Shown: in pieces, positions 28,249 through 38,654 of the stretch
Position numbering within the stretch: the first letter of the stretch is position 1
Layout: every line of letters starts with the position of its first letter
Assembly: GCA_001970955.1 (NCBI GenBank)
Contig: MPUH01000643.1
Span: 1 to 42,035 of the forward strand
Reading direction: 5' to 3'
Source: Stentor coeruleus
Lineage: Eukaryota; Ciliophora; Heterotrichea; Heterotrichida; Stentoridae
DNA length: 42,035 bases
The notes under the pieces: generated by a model
Databases searched by the model: none
Seen by the model: only the letters and a program-made list of their open reading frames with translations
What the model was told of the DNA's origin: nothing
Made by a program: the position numbers and the translations under genes

Positions 28249-31200
28249 ATGTCCATAAATATAAACATAAGTATGGATTCACTATTTCACTCTAGAAATC
28301 CTTCGCATGCTATGCTAACTCCTGACGCAAGTTTCGGGGTTAAAACTCCAATATATGACCAATCATCAAATATACCATCTCCAAACATTGAAGCAATACG
28401 GAGAGAATTGCCTTGTTTCCCAAAAATCTCACGAGTTGATGCTCCGAGTTACTTTCGTTTAATTCGGATGAATACCCAGCTCCATACAAAGTTTGGTGAA
28501 AACAGCTTCATAGAAGATCCTCTTAACGATTTAAACCTTGAAGTCTTCAAAGATAAACATTTTAAAATTTTAAAAACCTCAAGTTCATCAGCTGATAGCC
28601 TAAGAGAACTATTAAAAGATTATATAAAAGTTAGAGAATCAACAAGGTATGAGCTTATCGATGATAAAATTCAAATGACTTATAATGAAGATATGAGAAA
28701 AACAATAAGTGGATTTCTGTATATAAAAAATGCAATCTCAGAACTTTCAGAACTTATAACTACAAATATTGTATTTGAAGTATTTATAATGATTGTCATT
28801 TTGATTAATACTTTTACACTTGCTCTTGATAGTATTTATACAATCCCAGGGTGGCTAGATATGACTTTTCTTATAATATATACTGTTGAATGTGTATTGA
28901 AAATATTTTCATTAGGACTTGTCTTGGAACCAGGGACGTATTTACGTGATAAGTGGAATATTTTGGATATTGTAATTGTTATTACGGGATGGGTTCAAAG
29001 TATTGCTTTTAAACTTAATGTACTTAGAGCTTTAAGAATTTTAAGGCCTTTGAGGAATATATCATCGATTAAAGGTATGAAAGCTATTTTTATGGCTTTA
29101 ATTAAAGCTTCAAGTCCACTTGTTGGAACTTTAGGTGTACTGTTTTTCTTCGTCATTGTTTTCTCAATTACCGGTTTAGAAACAATGTGTGGAAGATTCG
29201 CATACCGATGCATGGATATAGAAACAGGTATTTACGGTTTAGACATCGAAAGATGTGGAAGCGATGAGTGCCCAGACCATCTAGTTTGTGTTGAATCTTT
29301 GAAAAATCCCAACTTAGGTCAAACAAGCTTTGATAATATTTTTTACTCAATTGTTTTAGTATTTGAACTAGTAACCCTACAAACATGGGTACCTCTAATG
29401 AACATAGCCCAAAGAACAGTAGATTATTCTGTGATTCTTTTCTATTTGCCTGTGAGCTATGTAGGAGCTTTTCTTATAATAAATTTGAGTCTAGCTGTTA
29501 TAAAATCTTCTTTCACGAAATCAATGGAAAAAATTAAGGAAAAAGCACAAAAAAAACTCACTGAAGCGGAAAAGTTAGAAGAAACACTTGATTATTCTAT
29601 AGGCTCCAATAGTCCTAAGATTGAAAATGAGGAACCGGAAACCCCAGTTAATATATTTTCTATAGAAACTGAAAATAACATTGAAACTAAAAACAAACTT
29701 ATGGAGCTTCATGATATAAAAGTTAATGATATTCCTGTTTTTGAACATAAGAAAAGTAGAGGCAGATCATCTAATGTTAGATATTCCATAATCAAGACCT
29801 CTTCCAAAAATGAGGTTCAAAAAAATGTTGATAAGCAAATCGCAAGAAATTCATCAAAAAGAGAAATCATTGTTGAGCGGGGAAACAGGAAGAACTCTAT
29901 AATCTTATCTTTCAGCAAAGGTAAAAAGGAAAAAATTCCAGAAAAGCAGCTAGTGAATATCGATGAAGCTTCTGGAGGCACAGTTATAAGTAAGCAAGCT
30001 AATGAAACGCATTCAATAAAAAAGATTTCTAACAGAAAAAAATACAAGTCCCACAACGGCATGGCAGGTACTTTAGTCCAAGAATCTAACTCTGATCAAG
30101 TTTTACGTAGTTTAGACAGCACAGACGATTTATCCCCATCTTACTTTTTTGGCAAGCTCAAGCATATAATAAAAATCCGCAAAAATATAATAAAAAAAAT
30201 AAAACAAGGGGTAAACATTGGAGAAATCAAAATTCTTTTAGGTGAAGTTTATAATACAATATCAACATCAACAGAAGAAGTTGTCCCATTATTATCTGGT
30301 TTTGATAAAATCCTTCAAGAAGGACATAATAATTACTCTTTTACATATAAAGGAGTACTTTGTGATACAGAAGATAGTCTTGAAAAAAAATGGACATCCG
30401 ATTTCGAAATACTCATGTTAAAATATTCAGAATTTATAATCCCAATACAGATTTTCTCGTATTTGTCTTTGAAATATGGTGCTGAAGAAGCTTTTAGCAA
30501 TATAATGGGCAGGGTATTAGAAAGAGTAAAATGTATCGAGTTCGAAGATGAGCTCCAAGGCAATGTTGAAGGGCATTGGTCAGGTTTCGAAATAATCAAC
30601 GACGACTCCAGAAACAAGCATTTCTATGAAAATCTAGCAAGAATGAAATACAAACTATGGGGACCACATATTATTGGTTTATATCAAAAACTCCAATTCC
30701 TTGCAAGAAAACTAGAATCAAGTAAAAAATATTTTCTAACAATGATAGCATGTGTTTTCCTTAATGCTATCACCTTATCTTTAGACCATTACGGGATTTC
30801 ACAAGAAATGTCTTCTGCACTTTTTAACTTAAACCTAGCTTTTACATCGATTTTCACTTTAGAAATTGTCATCAAACTCTTATCATCAGGTGTCAAAAAA
30901 TTCTGTAGAGATACAATGAATTATGTAGATTTTTTTGTCATAACCCTAAGTTGGTTAGAAGTTATACTAAATTTTGGTTCTACAGCAATAACTGCTTTTA
31001 GGGTTATAAGAGTATTTAGAATCTTTCGAGTTACAAGGATTGCAAAAATCTTTAGGTATTTCGCTTTTATGAAAAGTTTGATTTTTATCATAACTTATTC
31101 ATTGCCAAAATTTATATATTTGGCTTTACTTTTGGTACTTATAAACACTATTTACGCCCTTTTGGGCAATCAGATTTTTGGTGGGCAAATACATGGAGAA

Positions 31201-34049
31201 GAGCTCCCAAGAAGTAATTTTGAGAATTTCGGATGGGCTTATTTGAGTGTGTTTCAGATTTTAACACTTTCTGCATATTCTGAGATATTATATGAAGTTA
31301 TGCATAGTTCTGCAGGACCTTGGAGTGCTTTATATGTGATTTTATGGATTGTTATAGGGAATTTTATATTACTTAACTTATTTATCGCTATTTTACTTGA
31401 TAGTTTCACTGTAGAAACTAGTGATAATAATATTGAAACTATGAGCAAAACTGAAAAGTCTTTGTATATACACAGGAGTTCAACATTTTTTAATGGTAGT
31501 GGGAATAATAAAACTCTTAGAAAAAAGGAAATAGAAAAAATGAAAATACTTGAAGCACTTAATAATGATGAGAATAATTATGAAGAAACTGGAGATAAAA
31601 TGTCTTTTGAAGATGTTGGGTGTAGAAAAAGCTATTGTTTATTATCAAAAAGTAACAGTATGAGAATTTTTTTTTACAAAGCGTTTAAGTCGAATTATTT
31701 TGAAGCTTTTATGTTTATTATTATATATTCAAATTGTATTGTCATTGTATGGGAAACGTATTTAATAACGTATCCTACAGATCATCCTCAAGTTAAAGCT
31801 GTATATGCGTTAGAAACATGTTTTACTGTTATTTATGTTATTGAATTCCTTATGAAATCTATATCTTTAGGGTTTGTAGATGGGGAAAACGCGTATTTAA
31901 GGGATTCATGGAATATTTTAGATTTTATTATATTGATATTCTCCCTTTTAGATACTTTTACATCATTTCTCAATATAAGTATTATAAAAGTATTTAGAGT
32001 TATTAGAGCTGCTAGACCTTTGAGATTTATATCTAAGAACAAGTCTATGAAAAATTTAGTTTCAGCTTTGATATCTTCATTAGGAGCAATGGTAAATGTT
32101 GTTATTGTTTTATTTATTGTGTGGTTTATGTTTGCGATATTAGGAGTATCATTGTTTTCTGGGAAATTGTATGAATGTGAAAATCATTTGCTGGAAAGTG
32201 AGATTGAGTGTTATGAGCATGGGTATAAATGGAAAGATGCTGAGTTTAGTTTTGATAATGTATTTGAAGCGTTTTTGACTTTGTTTGTAGTGAGTTTGTT
32301 AGAGCTTTGGCAAGAAATCATGTACACATGTATTGATGCTAGAGAGGAAGGTTTAGCACGAGTAAGAGACTATAACATAGCAGCAAGTTACTATTTTATA
32401 ATTTTCATATTTATCGGTTCATTTTTCTTCCTCCATCTCTTTATGGGAGTTGTATTTATGAAATTCCATCAATCAAGAAAAGAAGAATTCTCTATAGCCT
32501 CCCTTTTTTTATCACAAAATCAGCAGTTCTGGGTAGAAATGCAAAAACTTGTCATAAAATCCACCCCTCAACATGACATAATCAAAGAGCCAGAAGGTAA
32601 CTTTCGTAGATTCACATACAAACTAGTCACATCAACAGGATTTGAAATTTTTATCATAACATGTATCCTCCTAAACATGATCTCAATGGCAATGACTTAC
32701 AATCACTCTCCTATTTCTTATACCCTATCTCTTGAAATTATCAACATAATCTTCGTCATAATTTTTACTATTGAAATTGCCATAAAANCCCTATTTCTTA
32801 TACCCTAGCCCTTGAAATTATCAACATAATCTTCGTCATAATTTTTACTATTGAAATTGCCATAAAAATATTCTCATTTAGTGCACAAAAATACTTTCGC
32901 AGTCGATGGAATATTTTCGATTTTTGTGTNTCATTTAGTGCACAAAAATACTTTCGCAGTCGATGGAATATTTTCGATTTTTGTGTAGTAATCTGTGCTT
33001 ATATCGATATTATAGTATCATCAAATTCTTCTTTAGAAAATCGTTTTCTTCGTACAGGACCACAGATACTTAGAATCTTTCGTGTATTTAGAGTATCAAG
33101 ATTATTAAGAATATTCAAACCACTTAAAGCTTTACATAACTTATTAGCTATAGTCGAACATTCTTTACCATCAATATTGAGCGTACTGAGCTTTTTAATT
33201 CTCAATATTTTTATATTCAGCATAATTGGAGTATTCCTTTTTCATGAAGTTCATGAAGGTAAAGGTATAAATAAATACAACAATTTCAGTAACTTTTTTT
33301 CAGCTGTTCTCGTCCTTGTCCGTTGTGCAACATTATGTGATTGGCCTTATTTTCTTGAAGATACAATGGAACATTCAGGGAAAATTATAGCCGGGCTTTA
33401 TTTTACAGCTTATATGTTGATAACAATTTTGGTCATAGTAAATCTTTTTATTATGGTTATTGTGCAGAATTATGAGGATTTTGAATCTAATCCAGATAGT
33501 CCTTTGCATATGTTTACTAAAGATGAAAGGAAGTTTAAAAAAATATGGGAAAACTATTCTAAAGATTATCATGGGATAAAAATTAATTATAAGAAAGTTT
33601 TGGATTTTATGTATAGTTTAGGAAATAGGCTTGGATTTGAAAACTCGATGAATTTTGAGAAAGGGATTAGTTTGTTGTCAAAAATGGCTTTTGTTATTGA
33701 GGAAGATGGGAGTATTTTTTATCATGAAATGCTTTATGCTGTACTTAAGAGGAAATATGGGAATGTTATAGATGATGATGATAGGATATCGGGGATTATA
33801 TTGAGAAAGGAGGAAAGTAAAACAATTTCACAGTTGAAGAATTTGAGAAATGCTTTTGAGTGGAGGATTTTTAAGAAGAATTATGGTGGAGATGAGAGCG
33901 AGTTTTTATTGAAAAGGAAAAAAACTAGGAATGTTCTTGTGGAATTAGTGTATATGCGAAGAGTATTTAAAGGGTGGAAAAATGTTATAGCCAAAGTAAA
34001 GACTGGGCATATTGAGGAACTTAGTGACTTTTCACAAAATATTGACTAA
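28249..34049 (+). CDS. Four-domain voltage-gated cation channel (Cav/Nav-like), broken by two assembly gaps
   Basis: Collapsing the two gap duplications (80 and 57 nt) gives one continuous frame of 1887 residues from the ATG at 28249 to a TAA. Four six-helix repeats are present, each with an Arg-rich S4: RALRILRPLR (I), RVIRVFRIFRVTR (II), RVIRAARPLR (III) and RIFRVFRVSRLLR (IV). The I-II linker (about residues 425-790) is long, charged and Ser-rich. Pore positions equal to the EEEE ring of calcium channels read Gln378 (TLQTW), Ser1008 (TLSAY), Glu1352 (LLELW) and Cys1651 (TLCDW). That is neither Ca (EEEE), Na (DEKA) nor NALCN type. Repeat I also has an extra Cys-rich loop before the pore. 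A C-terminal region resembling the EF-hand-like tail of Cav channels follows. It should sit in the plasma or ciliary membrane; ion selectivity cannot be read from this filter. Confidence 0.93.
32710..32867 (+). other. Assembly gap (N at 32788) with duplicated flanks
   Basis: A single N at 32788 sits between 78-nt near-identical copies (32710-32787 and 32790-32867, offset 80). They differ at about two positions. Deleting one copy restores the channel frame. This is the look of two contig ends placed side by side instead of merged. Confidence 0.93.
32874..32986 (+). other. Assembly gap (N at 32930) with duplicated flanks
   Basis: A single N at 32930 sits between two 56-nt copies (32874-32929 and 32931-32986, offset 57) with no difference seen. 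The offset keeps the local frame, so only collapsing the copies shows the true domain IV sequence. It is a scaffolding artefact. Confidence 0.93.
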
Positions 34050-34107
34050 TAAGGTTTAGTTTATTGATAAGTTAGAAAATATTGTTTTATTTTTAGATAG
34101 GTAATAT

Positions 34108-36060
34108 TTAAGAAATAGTTATTATTATTATATAAAAACTCCCAACATTAACATTCTTGACAAGTAAAAAGCTTATATTGACTTTAAAACTTTTCCTATC
34201 CACAACAAGTTTCTGATCTTTCAAACTTACAGAAACCCCATCTCTTACTGTTTGCATAAACTTCAACAATAACTCTTCCGACTCTTCAAAAATCTCATTT
34301 ACACTAGCCCCAGCCATTCTTTCTGCAGTAAGTTTAAAAACCTTAGCCGCATATTTATTTGCTTTCATCAACATCCCTTCCATATTAACTTGTAAAATCG
34401 CTTCTCTGACTGCTTGTAAGCACATTTCATTAACATCAGCATTTTTCATTAACCCTTCAAAATTATAAGCAGCCTCATAAACACTTACAATAATTTCACT
34501 TATTCCAATCAATCTTATTTCATCACTTTTTGTAAATGCAGATTTCGTGTTTTTATTTATACATTCAACAACACCGATATCTCCGATTTTTACAGCTAAA
34601 ACTTCTCTTGTTATAAAACCAGTTCTTCTATCAACATCAGAATGAAAACTTGGGTTATTTGTTGCATTATCACAATTTATAATTTTAGAACTAGTAAAAG
34701 CTAAAGATGCTAATCCACGATGTAGGGGGATTCTTATAGTCCCTGATAGATCTGATGCTATTAATGAAACTAATTCATTAGTATTTGAGTCATATAAAAA
34801 AATAGTTGCCCTTTCACAATTTATGATAATTTTGCAGTTTGTTAGGATTTTATTGAGTATTGGTAATATAAGACTATCTTTACTATGTTGAATATGCCCT
34901 GAGACCCTAGCATTTAATGTAAGGTTTTTTAGATGGTTTTTAATTGTGTAGCCTGAGATACCAACTGCTAGTTGTTTAGAAACTTGGCTTAAGAGGATCA
35001 TGTCTTCCTTTGTAAAATCTTGAGCTTTGTTACTGCATTCAAGAAAACCAATAAATGAACTTTTTAGTTTTAAAGGGTAGCAGACTAGATTGGTTGTGAT
35101 GAAACTACTAATCCGATCATATTTTATGTCAAAACGAGGATCTTCACAAGCTTTATTGATTATCAAAGCTTCTTCTACAAATCTGAAATGCCCCATAGTC
35201 TTGTCTATAACTATCTGTACTGGAGATTCACTTGTAACTATTTTCGAATAAAAAACATCATCTTTAGGCTCGTATATATACAAAACAGCTCTTTGGACTT
35301 CAAGTATATCAACTAACATTTCCATAACCCTTGGTAAAAACACATCAACCTGGTTCTGAAAAACCACATTCTTTAATGATAAAAACAAACTTATAGTCTC
35401 AAACAATATCGTCCTTGTTTTAAAAATAAACACATCCTTACTTGTTTTCCCTAATAAAAACTTAATAACTTTTTTCATCTCTTCTCTACATAACTGAGCA
35501 TCTAATACACTTTTTAATAATTCTGACCCTTTAAAATCTTCATACATATTTACTCTTAGATCTTCATCAAACATCATAGTTTTTTGTTTACTTTCAGTTG
35601 CATTTTTATGTGCTGTGGCAAATGTGTTTAAAGCTGAGGCAATTTCGGTATTAGTGAATTTTTTTTCTGTTGGTTTTTTTGGTTTACGTATCGGGCCTAA
35701 GTCTCTAATTTTTACTAGGCTTGAATGCTCAGATTTTTTATAGTTTTCTGGATTAGGAAATGTTGGTAATGGAGGAAGAGGTTCATTTAGTTCTTCGGTT
35801 ATATAATTTGATAATATGTTTATTATAGCTTTCATTTGATTGTTGCTATATTCGAGGCTTGAAATTTGTTGTTCTTGTTGTTTTATTATGTTTTGATATG
35901 AGTTAACTTGAATATCTTTTTCGATTAAAGCTTCACGTAAACCGTTTATTCTCATGATTAGGGTCTCGTGTTGGGCTGCAAGTTTTTTTAGTTCAGATTT
36001 ACTTGGTTTAGCTTCTCTGGTTAGAGATGAACTGGGAAAAATATGCTTAGAAGTATTCAT
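34108..36060 (-). CDS. GAF-GAF-PAS protein (paralogue 2)
   Basis: Like the protein at 13698-15650 it has exactly 650 residues and the same order: N-terminal coiled coil (LAAQHETLIMRINGLREALI), two GAF domains (about 205-370 and 385-525) and a C-terminal PAS domain (about 545-645). Similarity runs end to end with no obvious insertion, and blocks such as EEMKKVIKFLLGKTSKDVF are nearly unchanged. Divergence is greatest in the linker at about 105-135 and in the last 40 residues. The two genes are 18 kb apart in the same orientation with unrelated genes between. No catalytic domain is present. The gene converges on the cation channel gene with only 58 nt between the stops. It ends in TAA. Confidence 0.82.
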   Translation of the reverse strand: MNTSKHIFPSSSLTREAKPSKSELKKLAAQHETLIMRINGLREALIEKDIQVNSYQNIIKQQEQQISSLEYSNNQMKAIINILSNYITEELNEPLPPLPTFPNPENYKKSEHSSLVKIRDLGPIRKPKKPTEKKFTNTEIASALNTFATAHKNATESKQKTMMFDEDLRVNMYEDFKGSELLKSVLDAQLCREEMKKVIKFLLGKTSKDVFIFKTRTILFETISLFLSLKNVVFQNQVDVFLPRVMEMLVDILEVQRAVLYIYEPKDDVFYSKIVTSESPVQIVIDKTMGHFRFVEEALIINKACEDPRFDIKYDRISSFITTNLVCYPLKLKSSFIGFLECSNKAQDFTKEDMILLSQVSKQLAVGISGYTIKNHLKNLTLNARVSGHIQHSKDSLILPILNKILTNCKIIINCERATIFLYDSNTNELVSLIASDLSGTIRIPLHRGLASLAFTSSKIINCDNATNNPSFHSDVDRRTGFITREVLAVKIGDIGVVECINKNTKSAFTKSDEIRLIGISEIIVSVYEAAYNFEGLMKNADVNEMCLQAVREAILQVNMEGMLMKANKYAAKVFKLTAERMAGASVNEIFEESEELLLKFMQTVRDGVSVSLKDQKLVVDRKSFKVNISFLLVKNVNVGSFYIIIITIS

Positions 36061-36180
36061 TTACTATTATTAATAAATATACCAAATTTATGTTAAAATT
36101 TTTTGGAAAATTAACCAGAAACTAAAGTGTTTATTCAACTTACTATTATAAATAAAATTTACTCATTTCTTTAGCCTGAA

Positions 36181-38448
36181 TTATAAGCTAAAACTTTGAC
36201 ATTTTTCATAATCAACAAGTTTTCCATCTCTCCAAAGCTTTGATTCATGAGAACCTTCTGATGTTATTAAAGTCCCTGGTTCCAGGAGTTCATCATTGAT
36301 AAATTCACAAATGAATCGATCATTATTAGATAAAGTTATAGTGCAAGGCCCATGTTTTTTATTTTTCTTCCACATCCCAGCATATTCTGAAGATGAGGAA
36401 TCAACTGAAATTCCGACTCCATGTTTTTTGTCATTATTCCACATTCCAGAAAAAGTCTCATCTTTCTCCACATGTCGCCCATGTCCTTGTTTTTTCCCAT
36501 CTAAAAACTCTCCTTCATAAAACTCTCCCGTAACATATATCATTTTCCCTCTACCATTTGGTAAATTATCAACTAATTCTCCAGTATAAAATCTTCCATC
36601 AGGAAACCAACATTCCGCATCTTTAACTATATTCCAATTTTCCCATTTTCCTTTAATTACACATCCATTCCCAAACTGAATTTCTCCAGTTCCCCAAAGC
36701 TTATCTTCTCTAGTCTCATCATCATCTTGACCTGTATTTCTCATAATAACTTCCCAATTAAAATCCCCAATATAGCAAGTCCCATTATTTTTCTTATAAA
36801 TTCCTTTTCCTTTAACTTTAAGCATATCAAACTGTCCTTCATAAACTTCTCCATTAAATTTCCATAAAATCCCATTTCGTATTTCTTCTGTTTCTGATAA
36901 AGGAAATACATATAAATCCAAATTTTTATCTGAATGACAAGTATTTTTCTCTCTTTCAATAGTCATTCCAGCATTATCATAAATTTCTTTTATATTTTCT
37001 TCACCATGAGCTTTAACTTTTATCCCATTTTTCCATATATATACTATATTAGGTTCTGATGATAAACAACCTAAACCATGACGTTTACCTTTAATAAAAG
37101 ACCCAGTATATATTTCTCCTGTAGAATTTATATAAATTCCTCGACCTTGAGGCAAATTTTGCACCCAGTCACCTTTATATATATCCCCATTACTCCAAAA
37201 CATCATCCCTTTTCCTGACCTTTGAGAGTTTTGAAGATGACCTTCATATTTATCGCCATTTGGGTATTCCCATTTACCAATAGTTTTTATAGAGTTGATA
37301 CATTTACCTATAAAAATATTCCCATCAGTCCATATGATTTTACCACTTATAAAATTCCCATTTTCGAAAAAACCTTCAAAATTTTTATTGTGTTCGTCTG
37401 ATAAAATCCCAAACCCATGGAATTTATCATTTTTCCATTGTCCTGAGTACTTTTTCCCAGTATCCAACCAAGTCATCACCCCATATCCTTGTTTTATCCC
37501 CATATTCCATAACCCTTCGTATTTACTTACTTCAGGAATATACATAATCCCTTTACCATCAAGGACAAACACAGTCTCCCAATCAGTTTTCTTAATCCCA
37601 GACACCCAATCTCCATTATATCCTTTTTCAATATGCTCATTTTCTCCAATAGAAAAAATACATTTCCAGTTCCCTTTTATAAACCTCCCATCTGGCCAAT
37701 AATACACTCCTTGTCCCTCTATATCTTGAGCAAAAGTTTCTATATTCTCAAAATCCACCGGATCATCAATTATTTGCATCATAGATTGAGGTTTATATTT
37801 TATCACACCTTTATATATATCTATGCCGTTTATTATGAAAACTCCTTCCATTTGTCCTGCATAAATTTTCAGTGGTAACTCCTTAGAAAAAAATGCTCGG
37901 CCTATTATCGGTAGTTCTATATCAAATTTTTCAAAGTATTGTCCAGAAACATCTGGACCTTCAATTTGCACTTGTTTCATTAAATGGTTTCTGACAAATT
38001 TCCCTGTAATACTCCAAGTATTTTCCCATAAAACTTTACCTTGCCCTTCTAAAATCCCTTGTCTCCAAGTTCCTTCTATTCTAACAGGTCCTTGTATCTC
38101 ATAAACCCCTTGTCCATGTGGTTTACTTAATTCCCATTGTCCTGTATATGTTGAACATAAGTTTTTATATATCATCATCCCTTGACCTGACATATGATTA
38201 TTTACCCAGTTACCTTTGTAATAGTTTTTATTACTAAATGTTGACTCCCCTTCACCATTTCTTAAGTCGTTTACCCACATTCCATGATATTCTTGGTTTT
38301 TGTTGAAATGATAGTAACCAAAACCTTCTCTTTTACGGGAGTTAAATTCACCCATATAAACTGATTTATCGGTATAGGTTACTTTGTATTTTACCCCCAC
38401 TTTTTCTATAGAATGAATGCTTGTTGATTTTAGAGAGGTACAACCCAT
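36181..38448 (-). CDS. MORN-repeat protein, possibly acylated
   Basis: This 755-residue protein is built almost wholly of about 20 MORN repeats (pattern YxGxWxxxxxxGxG), such as YKGNWVNNHMSGQG, YTGQWELSKPHGQG, YEGEFLDGKKQGHG and YAGMWKKNKKHGP. Repeats are regular at both ends and degenerate in the middle (about residues 160-250 and 490-560). MORN arrays form long beta-sheets that act as scaffolds on membranes or the cytoskeleton; in some proteins they contact phosphoinositides. The N-terminus MGCTSLKS has Gly2 and Cys3, fitting dual myristoyl and palmitoyl attachment, though position 6 is Leu instead of Ser/Thr. There is no kinase or other catalytic domain. The start ATG at 38448 is followed by repeats within about 25 residues. 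It ends in TAA, 120 nt upstream of the GAF-PAS gene start on the same strand. Confidence 0.92.
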   Translation of the reverse strand: MGCTSLKSTSIHSIEKVGVKYKVTYTDKSVYMGEFNSRKREGFGYYHFNKNQEYHGMWVNDLRNGEGESTFSNKNYYKGNWVNNHMSGQGMMIYKNLCSTYTGQWELSKPHGQGVYEIQGPVRIEGTWRQGILEGQGKVLWENTWSITGKFVRNHLMKQVQIEGPDVSGQYFEKFDIELPIIGRAFFSKELPLKIYAGQMEGVFIINGIDIYKGVIKYKPQSMMQIIDDPVDFENIETFAQDIEGQGVYYWPDGRFIKGNWKCIFSIGENEHIEKGYNGDWVSGIKKTDWETVFVLDGKGIMYIPEVSKYEGLWNMGIKQGYGVMTWLDTGKKYSGQWKNDKFHGFGILSDEHNKNFEGFFENGNFISGKIIWTDGNIFIGKCINSIKTIGKWEYPNGDKYEGHLQNSQRSGKGMMFWSNGDIYKGDWVQNLPQGRGIYINSTGEIYTGSFIKGKRHGLGCLSSEPNIVYIWKNGIKVKAHGEENIKEIYDNAGMTIEREKNTCHSDKNLDLYVFPLSETEEIRNGILWKFNGEVYEGQFDMLKVKGKGIYKKNNGTCYIGDFNWEVIMRNTGQDDDETREDKLWGTGEIQFGNGCVIKGKWENWNIVKDAECWFPDGRFYTGELVDNLPNGRGKMIYVTGEFYEGEFLDGKKQGHGRHVEKDETFSGMWNNDKKHGVGISVDSSSSEYAGMWKKNKKHGPCTITLSNNDRFICEFINDELLEPGTLITSEGSHESKLWRDGKLVDYEKCQSFSL

Positions 38449-38654
38449 GGATAAATGCTTTATTTTATTTATAACTGTGAAAAAACGAATATCGATAGAG
38501 ATGATTATTGATAAACTTAAGGAATTATCATGGTATTAGAGGTAATGAAGTTTTGTTTTGGGATTTTTAAGTTTTTTATTTGAAAAAAAACACATTTTTA
38601 AATTAGTGAAGTAGTAGTTTTATAATCTAATACCCTTATTCTATTCTTTTATAT

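Noticed and set aside
32710..32986. Biological tandem duplication in the channel gene.
   Set aside because: Each repeat pair is centred on an N, breaks the helix order of domain IV if kept, and gives a normal channel when collapsed. It is an assembly artefact.
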